The notes under the pieces: generated by a model
What the model was told of the DNA's origin: nothing
The model's database searches: none
The model's input: the letters and a program-made list of their open reading frames with translations, nothing else
Origin: Lachnospiraceae bacterium
GTDB taxonomy: Bacteria; Bacillota; Clostridia; Lachnospirales; Lachnospiraceae
Direction: 5' to 3'
Assembly: GCA_019424135.1 (NCBI GenBank)
Contig: JAHYZZ010000028.1
Coordinates: 1 to 24,637 of the forward strand
Length of the DNA: 24,637 nt
Part shown: one piece after another, positions 15,280 to 21,647 of the stretch
Layout of the letters: the number at the start of each line of letters is the position of its first letter
Numbering within the stretch: the first letter of the stretch is position 1
Translations under genes and position numbers: made by a program

Positions 15280-16554
15280 ATGGTAAAAGCGGTAGTAGGC
15301 GCCAATTGGGGAGATGAAGGAAAAGGAAAGATTACAGATATGCTGGCCGAGAAAGCGGATATTATCATTCGGTTTCAGGGCGGGGCAAATGCCGGACATA
15401 CGATTGTCAATGATTACGGCAAATTTGCGCTTCATACACTTCCTTCCGGGGTTTTTTACGGACATACGACGAACATCATCGGGAATGGGGTGGCACTGGA
15501 TATTCCTGTTTTGTTTAAGGAGATTCAATCCATCATCGACAGAGGCGTACCGGCACCGAAGATCCTGGTATCAGACCGGGCGCAGATTGTAATGTCTTAT
15601 CATAAGAACTTTGACGCATATGAGGAGGAACGTTTAGGAGGAAAGTCCTTTGGTTCCACGAAATCAGGCATTGCACCGTTTTATTCAGATAAATACGCCA
15701 AGATTGGTTTTCAGGTCAGCGAGCTGTTTGATGACGAACTGCTGAAAGAAAAGGTAGTCAGGGTAGCAGAGCAGAAGAATGTTCTGCTGGAGCACCTCTA
15801 TCATAAACCAGCCATTTTACCAGAGGATTTATATAAAGAACTGAAAGAATATAAAGAAATGGTTGCACCCTATGTATGTGATACAGCATTGTATTTAAAT
15901 CAGGCACTGAAGGAAGGAAAAGAAGTGCTGCTGGAGGGACAGCTTGGTACATTAAAGGATCCTGATCACGGCATCTATCCAATGGTGACCTCTTCTTCTA
16001 CACTGGCAGCATACGGAGCCATTGGTGCAGGGGTACCGCCTTATGAAATTAAGAAAGTCATTACGGTATGCAAGGCATACTCCAGTGCTGTTGGTGCGGG
16101 AGCTTTTGTCAGCGAGATATTTGGAGATGAGGCAGATGAGCTCAGAAGACGTGGAGGTGACGGAGGAGAGTTCGGAGCTACCACAGGACGTCCCAGAAGA
16201 ATGGGATGGTTTGATTGTGTGGCGTCTAAATATGGATGCAGACTTCAGGGAACCACAGACGTGGCATTTACCGTTTTGGATGTGCTGGGATATCTGGATG
16301 AGATTCCTGTATGTGTCGGTTATGAGATTGACGGAGAGGTTACAACAGACTTTCCGACTACACATCTTCTTGAGAAGGCAAAGCCGGTGCTGAAAAAGCT
16401 GCCGGGATGGAAATGTGATATCCGCGGCATCCGGAAATATGAGGATCTGCCAGAAAACTGCCGGAAGTATGTTGAATTTGTGGAAGAGCAGATTGGATAT
16501 CCCATTACCATGGTTTCTAACGGACCAGGAAGAAGTGATATTATTTATAGATAG
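15280..16554 (+). CDS. purA: Adenylosuccinate synthetase, divergent type
   Basis: PurA makes adenylosuccinate from IMP, aspartate and GTP in AMP synthesis. The 424-aa length is normal. Conserved features are WGDEGKGKI with the catalytic Asp, GGANAGHT with the catalytic His, and GGEFGATTGRPRRMGW. Several positions differ from the E. coli type: the EGAQGT motif reads EGQLGT, the TTGRGIGP loop reads STKSGIAP, the ARRG of the partner-subunit IMP contact reads AKIG, and the TKLDVL guanine-binding motif reads TVLDVL. These changes suggest a distinct PurA branch with altered IMP or nucleotide recognition. The ATG at 15280 has AGGAGG upstream. The gene has its own promoter and terminator. Confidence 0.9.
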   Translation: MVKAVVGANWGDEGKGKITDMLAEKADIIIRFQGGANAGHTIVNDYGKFALHTLPSGVFYGHTTNIIGNGVALDIPVLFKEIQSIIDRGVPAPKILVSDRAQIVMSYHKNFDAYEEERLGGKSFGSTKSGIAPFYSDKYAKIGFQVSELFDDELLKEKVVRVAEQKNVLLEHLYHKPAILPEDLYKELKEYKEMVAPYVCDTALYLNQALKEGKEVLLEGQLGTLKDPDHGIYPMVTSSSTLAAYGAIGAGVPPYEIKKVITVCKAYSSAVGAGAFVSEIFGDEADELRRRGGDGGEFGATTGRPRRMGWFDCVASKYGCRLQGTTDVAFTVLDVLGYLDEIPVCVGYEIDGEVTTDFPTTHLLEKAKPVLKKLPGWKCDIRGIRKYEDLPENCRKYVEFVEEQIGYPITMVSNGPGRSDIIYR

Positions 16555-16558
16555 AAGA

Positions 16559-16590
16559 AAAAGCAGGTGCAAAGGCATCTGCTTTTCTTA
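16559..16590 (+). terminator. Rho-independent terminator after purA
   Basis: AAAAGCAGGTGC (16559-16570) pairs with GCATCTGCTTTT (16575-16586), with one G-U, around the loop AAAG. It is followed by a short T-rich stretch. Confidence 0.8.
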
Positions 16591-16745
16591 TGCTTTATTA
16601 AGAAATGTATTAGGATTATTTCATAATATTGCCATATCTTGGTCACAACCGATGCATATAATGAATCGTACGACAATATAATAATAATGTCGGAAGTCAA
16701 AAGGGGGACGAAAGAGTATAAATAAAAGGAAAAGGAGGAATCCAT

Positions 16746-16904
16746 ATGTACCAGAAAGATCGGGAATTGACGGAAAAGAATGCCTTATCAATCGAGGAGT
16801 ATTTAAACAGACGGAAAGCAAGGAGAGACAAACAGGAAAAGGACATGCAGGAAGAAGTGTTTCCTTTTGAGGTTTATCTCTCGTCATCGCTGTCCTGGTC
16901 GTGA
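16746..16904 (+). CDS. Small charged protein of 52 residues, function unknown
   Basis: A short frame begins at an ATG with a near-perfect AAGGAGGA (16731-16738) placed 7 bases upstream. The product starts MYQKDRELTEKNALSIEEY, is rich in Lys, Arg, Glu and Asp to residue 38, and probably forms a helix. It ends with a short hydrophobic-serine stretch, SLSWS. I know no family for it. The last 31 bases overlap the end of the convergent minus-strand gene, and no terminator was seen between them. The strength of the RBS is the main reason for calling it; protein conservation could not be tested. Confidence 0.55.
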   Translation: MYQKDRELTEKNALSIEEYLNRRKARRDKQEKDMQEEVFPFEVYLSSSLSWS

Positions 16905-17092
16905 GAGGTCAGTTTATACACAAGCAGAAATCCATAGAGCAGCACCGGAATCAGGATCGTAGATGCGATGGAAGCCCAGAGAAGGTCGGTGGCGGCAGGA
17001 TGGTCAATCAGTGCAAAGACCAGTGTGCAAAGATACATAAGGATTAAGGCGGCTGCGCCAAGCAGCGCAAGGATACGTTTTAACTTTTTCAT
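16874..17092 (-). CDS. Small two-span membrane protein, function unknown
   Basis: This 72-aa protein starts MKKLKRILALLGAA and has two predicted membrane segments (about 8-30 and 40-62), with a short polar loop between them and an acidic, hydrophilic C-terminus (SHDQDSDDER). The ATG at 17092 has AAAGGA 8 bases upstream; the other ATG at 17101 is too close to that site. A promoter (TTGCTT/TATAAT, 17 spacing) lies upstream on the minus strand. The C-terminal part is encoded opposite the end of the 52-residue protein. I do not recognise a family. Confidence 0.68.
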   Translation of the reverse strand: MKKLKRILALLGAAALILMYLCTLVFALIDHPAATDLLWASIASTILIPVLLYGFLLVYKLTSHDQDSDDER

Positions 17093-17103
17093 TCGAATCA
17101 TCC

Positions 17104-17132
17104 TTTACATCTGAATTAGACTTTAGTATATT
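17104..17132 (+). promoter_or_regulatory. Promoter of the SEC-C protein gene
   Basis: TTTACA (17104-17109) and TATATT (17127-17132) are separated by 17 bases. The -10 box overlaps that of the opposing minus-strand promoter by three bases. Confidence 0.6.
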
Positions 17133-17158
17133 ATATAGAGTACAGAACAAAAAAGCAA
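17130..17158 (-). promoter_or_regulatory. Promoter of the small membrane protein gene
   Basis: Read on the minus strand, TTGCTT (17158-17153) and TATAAT (17135-17130) are separated by 17 bases. It points left, away from the SEC-C gene, and shares its -10 region with the rightward promoter. Confidence 0.6.
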
Positions 17159-17181
17159 TCAATACAAAGGAGTATCAGAAT

Positions 17182-17688
17182 ATGAGTCGTACATTATTAC
17201 AGCAGTGGAGAGATATCGCATATGATGAAAGTGCAGATAAGGGGCAGCTTCAGAGATTCTGGGGCACATATTTTCAGATTGAGAAGGAGATCTATGAGCA
17301 GCTTCTTTCGAATCCTGATGAGGAAGTAAAAGGAACAGTGAAGGAGCTGGCAGAAAAATATGGACAGAAGGTTCTGACCATGGTGGGATTTTTAGATGGA
17401 ATTAATGAAAGCCTGAAGAAAGAAAATCCAATCGAAACGATGGACGAGGATACTGTGGTAAGTCTTGCCTTTGATAAAGAAAAATTGTATAAAAATATGG
17501 TGGATGCCAAGGCTGACTGGCTGTATGAACTTCCACAGTGGAAGGAGATCTATTCTGAAGAAGAGCTGAAGAGATTGTATAAAGAGCAAAAAGAGTCCAG
17601 GACTGTCCGGAAGGAGAAAAAGATCGGGCGGAATGATCCGTGCCCGTGCGGATCTGGGAAAAAGTATAAAAAATGCTGTGGGAAATAA
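17182..17688 (+). CDS. SEC-C motif protein
   Basis: This 168-aa cytoplasmic protein has a C-terminal SEC-C zinc-binding motif (about 148-168: IGRNDPCPCGSGKKYKKCCG), with C154, C156, C165 and C166 as the metal ligands. The N-terminal 145 residues are mostly helical and acidic. They contain no translocase domain, so this is one of the short SEC-C proteins and not SecA. SEC-C motifs are known to bind zinc and contact SecB or the ribosome. The ATG at 17182 has AAAGGAG upstream. The next gene begins inside its last codons (16-base overlap), which points to coupled expression. Confidence 0.88.
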   Translation: MSRTLLQQWRDIAYDESADKGQLQRFWGTYFQIEKEIYEQLLSNPDEEVKGTVKELAEKYGQKVLTMVGFLDGINESLKKENPIETMDEDTVVSLAFDKEKLYKNMVDAKADWLYELPQWKEIYSEEELKRLYKEQKESRTVRKEKKIGRNDPCPCGSGKKYKKCCGK

Positions 17689-18395
17689 TTTTGTTCCTTT
17701 GTGGAGGAGTTTGTTTTCTATATTATGGAGTGATTTGTGCAACTCTTCATAAGTGGGATTCTACGTTTTCCAGATTCTGGCCGGCTGCAGGAATGATATT
17801 TTTTATTTGCGCGGCACTGATCCGATGGACCAACTTGGATAGAGAGATATATATATTGCTGAGTTTAACAGTGATCCTATTTCTATACACAGAAGGCAGA
17901 ATTATAGCCCGTATGTCCGGCGGAAATACGCCGGAGTGCCGGTATATTATTGTACTGGGCGCCCATGTGGAGGGAAAACAGATTACAGACTCTCTAAAGC
18001 GGCGGCTGGATCGGGCTTTCGTATATCTAAAAGCCTATCCTAAAACCATAGCGGTTCTTTCCGGTGGCCAGGGAGAGGGAGAAGATATTACGGAAGCGGA
18101 AGCAATGTCAGCTTATTTAAGTGCCCTGGGTATCGAGCCTGAAAGACTGGTTCTGGAGAAGCATTCCACCACGACAAAAGAAAATCTGGAGTTTTCGAAG
18201 GCTTTGATTGGCAAGCTGGATGAACCGATGGGAATCGTATCGAATCACTTTCATCTTTACAGGGCTTGTCTCTTGGCAAAAAAATGCGGGTATACAAAGG
18301 TGTACCCGCTTCCATCGAATTGTCACCTGGTTTTGCTTCCTAACTATATGATGCGGGAGTTTTTTGCTGTCTGGAAAGTCTGGATGGGATTGTAA
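17673..18395 (+). CDS. YdcF-like DUF218 domain membrane protein
   Basis: This 240-aa protein has three N-terminal hydrophobic segments (about 3-23, 34-52, 60-77) followed by a DUF218 domain (about 90-235). Family marks are YIIVLGAHVEGKQITDSL, the GGQGEGEDITEAEAM segment with its conserved acidic residues, LEKHSTTTKENLEFS, and VSNHFHLYRA. DUF218 proteins include ElyC and SanA of enterobacteria, linked to envelope and undecaprenyl-phosphate-related functions, and YdcF, which binds SAM. The function here is not fixed. The start overlaps the SEC-C gene by 16 bases. It ends 8 bases before the -35 box of the Thr T-box promoter, with no terminator between. Confidence 0.85.
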   Translation: MLWEIILFLCGGVCFLYYGVICATLHKWDSTFSRFWPAAGMIFFICAALIRWTNLDREIYILLSLTVILFLYTEGRIIARMSGGNTPECRYIIVLGAHVEGKQITDSLKRRLDRAFVYLKAYPKTIAVLSGGQGEGEDITEAEAMSAYLSALGIEPERLVLEKHSTTTKENLEFSKALIGKLDEPMGIVSNHFHLYRACLLAKKCGYTKVYPLPSNCHLVLLPNYMMREFFAVWKVWMGL

Positions 18396-18403
18396 AACGA
18401 GTG

Positions 18404-18432
18404 TTGACAAAGAAAAAGGCCGTGATTATAAT
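18404..18432 (+). promoter_or_regulatory. Consensus promoter of the threonine T-box operon
   Basis: TTGACA (18404-18409) and TATAAT (18427-18432) are both full matches to the sigma-A consensus and are separated by exactly 17 bases. Confidence 0.9.
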
Positions 18433-18438
18433 AGTTAC

Positions 18439-18682
18439 ATATATGAAAAGCGTTGAAGAGAAGAGTACGCCGGGAAAGAGCAGACAGAGAAAGGAGACAT
18501 ATGGCTGAGAGCTCCTTTACTTGGAACCGGCTGAAGACCACCTTGGAGCGGCTGAAAAACAGCACGGTGATACCGTTATCATCAGAAAATGAAGAGGTTC
18601 CGGCAGAAAAGATGCCGGTTCAAGCAGGGTGGAACCGCGAGAAGACTCGTCCCTTACAGCAGTAGCTGTAGGGGATTTTTTT
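18439..18682 (+). promoter_or_regulatory. T-box riboswitch leader, threonine-specific (specifier ACC)
   Basis: AGTA (18464-18467) faces GAAG-ACC-A in the specifier loop, with the helix GCCGG/CCGGC above it. This puts the Thr codon ACC at 18537-18539, in the same frame as TGC in the Cys leader. The T-box AGGGTGGAACCGCGA is at 18626-18640, with UGGN variable base A, which fits the U discriminator of the tRNA-Thr in this window. The terminator stem CCCTTACAGC (18651-18660) with GCTGTAGGGG (18665-18674) holds the loop AGTA and is followed by seven T. The operon contains thrS. Confidence 0.93.
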
Positions 18683-18702
18683 ATGAAAGGAAGGCACGAA
18701 GG

Positions 18703-19179
18703 ATGGGTGAGCACAAGGCTTATCAGCATAAAGTACAATATTATGAAACAGATCAGATGGGGATTGTCCATCATTCGAATTACATCCGCTGGTTTGAGGA
18801 AGCACGGACAGATTATATGGAACGTTTGGGCATGGGATATGAGAACATGGAGGCACAAGGCATCTTAAGTCCGGTGTTGTCAGTGTCCGCAGAGTATCTG
18901 CGAATGGTGCATTTTGGAGATGTGGTTACGATTGACTGCTATATCAAAGAATATAACGGAATCAAATTGACTCTTGTTTATGAGGTAATTTTGAATAAAA
19001 CCGGAATGGTGCACTGCCGAGGAACGACAAAGCATTGTTTTATTAACCGGGAGGGCAGGCCACTTTCACTGAAGCATTCTGCCCCAGAGTTTCATGAGAT
19101 GTTTATGAAGGGCCGGAAAGAAGCACAAAGCAGGCTGGAGAGTCTGTCAAAGAAACCACTGAAAAAGAAAAAATCATAG
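18703..19179 (+). CDS. Acyl-CoA thioesterase, hotdog fold (YbgC/4-hydroxybenzoyl-CoA thioesterase family)
   Basis: This 158-aa hotdog-fold thioesterase is predicted to release CoA from acyl-CoA. The family motif is seen at residues 13-28, YYETDQMGIVHHSNYI, with D17 as the catalytic aspartate and the G-x-V-H-x3-Y continuation, followed by WFEEARTDYM. The C-terminus is a lysine-rich tail (KKPLKKKKS). The ATG at 18703 has AAGGAAGG upstream and lies 20 bases after the T-box terminator; an out-of-frame ATG at 18683 is not used. It is the first gene behind the Thr T-box and is 29 bases from thrS. The acyl substrate cannot be told. Confidence 0.9.
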   Translation: MGEHKAYQHKVQYYETDQMGIVHHSNYIRWFEEARTDYMERLGMGYENMEAQGILSPVLSVSAEYLRMVHFGDVVTIDCYIKEYNGIKLTLVYEVILNKTGMVHCRGTTKHCFINREGRPLSLKHSAPEFHEMFMKGRKEAQSRLESLSKKPLKKKKS

Positions 19180-19208
19180 AAAATAAAAAAGAAGAGGAGA
19201 TTGAAACT

Positions 19209-21137
19209 ATGAAAATTACATTGAAAGACGGAACGGTCAAAGAGTATGAGAGCAAAATGACTGTATTGGATATCGCAAAGGATATCAGTGAAGGACTGGC
19301 AAGGGCTGCAACATCTGCAAAGGTAAACGGCGAGATTGTGGATTTGCGCGCAGAGGTGGATGCAGACTGTGAGCTGGAGATTTTGACTTTTGATTCTGAA
19401 GAAGGAAAAGGGGCTTTTTGGCATACGACTTCTCATATTATGGCACAGGCAGTGAAGCGTCTTTATCCGGAGACAAAGCTGGCGATCGGGCCGTCTATTG
19501 ATCATGGATTTTACTATGATCTGGACAGAGAGACTCCTTTTGTAGCAGAAGATCTGGAAAAGATCGAGGCTGAGATGAAAAAGATCGTAAAAGAATCTTT
19601 CCCGATCGAACGGTTCACGAAAACAAGAGATGAAGCGGTGGCATATTTTAAGGAAAAGAATGAGCCATATAAAGTTGAGCTTGTAGAAGAACTGCCAGAG
19701 GGGGAGGAAATCAGCTTCTATCAGCAGGGTGAGTTTGTGGATCTTTGTGCAGGGCCACATTTGATGTCCACCAAGGGAGTTAAGGCAGTGAAGCTGTTGA
19801 GTCTGGCAGGAGCATACTGGAGAGGCAGTGAAAAGAATAAGATGCTGACCCGTATCTATGGTATTTCTTATCCGAAAAAATCGCAGCTGGACGAATATCT
19901 TCATATGATGGAAGAAGCGAAAAAGCGTGATCATAGAAAACTGGGAAGAGAACTAGGTATCTTTATGATGTGTGATGAAGGACCAGGCTTTCCGTTCTTT
20001 TTGCCAAAGGGCATGGTGCTGAAAAATACATTGTTGGATTACTGGAGAGAGCTGCATAAGAAAAATGGTTATGTAGAGATTTCTACGCCGATGATTTTAA
20101 GTAGACATCTGTGGGAAAATTCTGGTCACTGGGATCATTATAAGGACAATATGTATACGACACAAATTGATGGAGAAGATTATGCAGTAAAGCCGATGAA
20201 TTGTCCGGGTGGCATGCTGGTCTACAAATCGGAACCTCGTTCTTATAAGGATCTTCCGCTTCGTGCAGGAGAGCTGGGTGTGGTACACAGACATGAGAAA
20301 TCCGGGGCTCTTCACGGGCTGTTCCGTGTACGTTGTTTTACACAGGATGATGCGCATATCTTTATGACACCGGATCAGATTCGTGATGAGATCAAGGGCG
20401 TTGCAAAATTAATCGATGAGGTTTACAGTCTGTTTGGATTTAAATATCATGTTGAACTTTCTACCCGTCCGGAAGACAGCATGGGAAGCGATGAGGACTG
20501 GGAGATGGCGACAGAAGGTTTACGGGGAGCATTGGATGATTTGGGACTGGATTATGTAGTCAATGAAGGAGACGGTGCATTTTATGGACCAAAGATCGAC
20601 TTCCATCTGGAAGATTCCATCGGCAGAACATGGCAGTGCGGTACCATTCAGCTGGATATGCAGATGCCTCAGCGTTTTGAGCTGGAATATACTGGTGCGG
20701 ATGGAGAGAAACACCGCCCGATCATGATCCACAGAGTGGCCTTCGGATCTATCGAACGTTTTATCGGTATTTTGATTGAGCATTTCGCAGGTGCATTTCC
20801 GACCTGGCTTGCTCCGGTGCAGGTTAAAGTACTGCCGATTTCTGACAAGTATATGGACTATGGAAAAGAAGTGTTGGCAAAGCTGGAAGAAGCTGGAATT
20901 CGTGCAGAGATTGATACCCGGGCCGAAAAGATCGGTTACAAGATCCGCGAAGCACAGATGAACAAGATTCCCTATATGCTGGTGGTTGGCGCGAAGGAAG
21001 AAGAGCAAAAAGCAGTATCTGTCAGAAGCCGTTTTGCCGGTGATGAAGGACAAAGAAGTCTGGAAGACTTTATCTGTGCCATCAAAAAGGAAATAGATTC
21101 CAAAGAGCAAAGAACAGTGGAAAAAACGGAAGACTGA
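19209..21137 (+). CDS. thrS: Threonyl-tRNA synthetase
   Basis: ThrRS charges tRNA-Thr. The 642-aa protein has the full bacterial layout: TGS domain (about 1-62), editing domain (about 63-225) with HTTSH and DLCAGPH metal-site motifs, class II catalytic core (about 245-535), and an anticodon-binding domain (about 540-640). Predicted zinc ligands of the core are C332 in MNCPGG, H383 in DDAHIF and H508 in IMIHRVAFGS. The class II motif 2 is RCFTQDDAHIF with the preceding HRHEKSG. The ATG has GAGGAGA upstream. Control by the Thr T-box is expected, since no terminator lies between the thioesterase gene and thrS. Confidence 0.98.
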   Translation: MKITLKDGTVKEYESKMTVLDIAKDISEGLARAATSAKVNGEIVDLRAEVDADCELEILTFDSEEGKGAFWHTTSHIMAQAVKRLYPETKLAIGPSIDHGFYYDLDRETPFVAEDLEKIEAEMKKIVKESFPIERFTKTRDEAVAYFKEKNEPYKVELVEELPEGEEISFYQQGEFVDLCAGPHLMSTKGVKAVKLLSLAGAYWRGSEKNKMLTRIYGISYPKKSQLDEYLHMMEEAKKRDHRKLGRELGIFMMCDEGPGFPFFLPKGMVLKNTLLDYWRELHKKNGYVEISTPMILSRHLWENSGHWDHYKDNMYTTQIDGEDYAVKPMNCPGGMLVYKSEPRSYKDLPLRAGELGVVHRHEKSGALHGLFRVRCFTQDDAHIFMTPDQIRDEIKGVAKLIDEVYSLFGFKYHVELSTRPEDSMGSDEDWEMATEGLRGALDDLGLDYVVNEGDGAFYGPKIDFHLEDSIGRTWQCGTIQLDMQMPQRFELEYTGADGEKHRPIMIHRVAFGSIERFIGILIEHFAGAFPTWLAPVQVKVLPISDKYMDYGKEVLAKLEEAGIRAEIDTRAEKIGYKIREAQMNKIPYMLVVGAKEEEQKAVSVRSRFAGDEGQRSLEDFICAIKKEIDSKEQRTVEKTED

Positions 21138-21165
21138 TTGCTGCTTTATGTTTAATATTTATAAA
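21138..21165 (+). promoter_or_regulatory. Possible promoter of the DUF1540 gene
   Basis: TTGCTG (21138-21143) and TATAAA (21160-21165) are 16 bases apart, directly after the thrS stop. The match is modest, and no terminator after thrS was seen, so the gene may also be read through from thrS. Confidence 0.35.
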
Positions 21166-21213
21166 AAGGGGCATAATAATCTCGATATTTCAAAATGAAC
21201 AGGAGGGAATATT

Positions 21214-21531
21214 ATGCCGGAATTGAAATGTACAGTGCAGACATGTATGCACAATCTGAATGATTACTGTTGTCTTGATCAGATCACAGTGGGAGGAAAT
21301 TCCGCAAAACAGGCAGAGGACACTTGCTGCGACAGTTTTGAGAAGAGAAACAGCAGCACGACCAGTAATTCTGCCAAGGATGCGACGGCCTTTTGCAGCA
21401 TTGACTGTAAAGCAGAAAATTGTATGTACAATGATTCGTGTGAATGTCATGCTGGAAAGATCAGCGTAGAGGGTGGAGGAGCCTGCCGGTGTCAGGAAAC
21501 AGCCTGTGCTACATTTCAGAAACAGTGTTAG
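21214..21531 (+). CDS. Tandem DUF1540 cysteine-rich protein
   Basis: This 105-aa protein has two copies of the DUF1540 pattern. The first (about 4-45) shows C-x4-C-x-HN, then C-x3-ITV and CCDSF. The second (about 60-103) shows C-x3-C-x4-C-x-YN, then KISVEGG and CATF. Fifteen cysteines in 105 residues point to metal binding or to a redox-active protein. DUF1540 proteins are common in Clostridia and their function is unknown to me. The ATG at 21214 has AGGAGGG upstream. A 42-bp palindrome follows the stop. Confidence 0.88.
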   Translation: MPELKCTVQTCMHNLNDYCCLDQITVGGNSAKQAEDTCCDSFEKRNSSTTSNSAKDATAFCSIDCKAENCMYNDSCECHAGKISVEGGGACRCQETACATFQKQC

Positions 21532-21537
21532 CCGTTG

Positions 21538-21579
21538 AATGGGGGACGGGGGATTTTTAAAAATCCCCCGTCCCCCATT
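21538..21579. repeat. Perfect 42-bp palindrome with GGGGGACGGGGG arms
   Basis: Each half carries TGGGGGACGGGGGATTTTT, and the two halves are exact reverse complements with no spacer, centred between 21558 and 21559. The outermost pair can be extended by one G-U. It sits between the DUF1540 stop and the metA promoter. It may act as a strong hairpin terminator, but no T-run follows (ATTTGGTG), so it is not a classical one. Similar GGGACGG-type palindromes are scattered in many Clostridia genomes, so it may be a mobile REP-like unit. Confidence 0.9.
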
Positions 21580-21584
21580 TGGTG

Positions 21585-21613
21585 TTGACGCTGATTTGCC
21601 GGAAGGGTATAAT
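21585..21613 (+). promoter_or_regulatory. Promoter of metA
   Basis: TTGACG (21585-21590) and TATAAT (21608-21613) are separated by 17 bases. The untranslated leader would be only about 28 bases, so there is no room for a SAM riboswitch here. Confidence 0.8.
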
Positions 21614-21647
21614 TATTTTAATGCTCTTAAGAAAAGGAGAATGAATT

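Noticed and set aside
16640..16685. Sporulation-type (SigE or SigK) promoter before the 52-aa ORF, from CATATAAT
   Set aside because: No -35 element at the spacing required for SigE or SigK; a SigA -35 at 17 bases is also absent.
16687..16725. 12-codon frame (MSEVKRGTKEYK) before the 52-aa ORF
   Set aside because: No RBS in front of it and too short to test; it may be only leader sequence.
16621..16887. Minus-strand frame of 88 codons across the gap after purA
   Set aside because: No RBS, low-complexity hydrophobic product, and it is opposite the 52-codon frame that has a near-ideal RBS.
19092..19934. Long minus-strand frame of 280 codons opposite thrS and the thioesterase gene
   Set aside because: It lies opposite two well-supported genes, has no RBS at its start, and its translation is rich in Cys, His, Phe and Leu as expected for an antisense shadow.
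1465..21634. 14-base repeat ATGCTCTTAAGAAA at 1465 and 21621
   Set aside because: Two copies with no shared promoter context; chance or a common start-region composition is sufficient.
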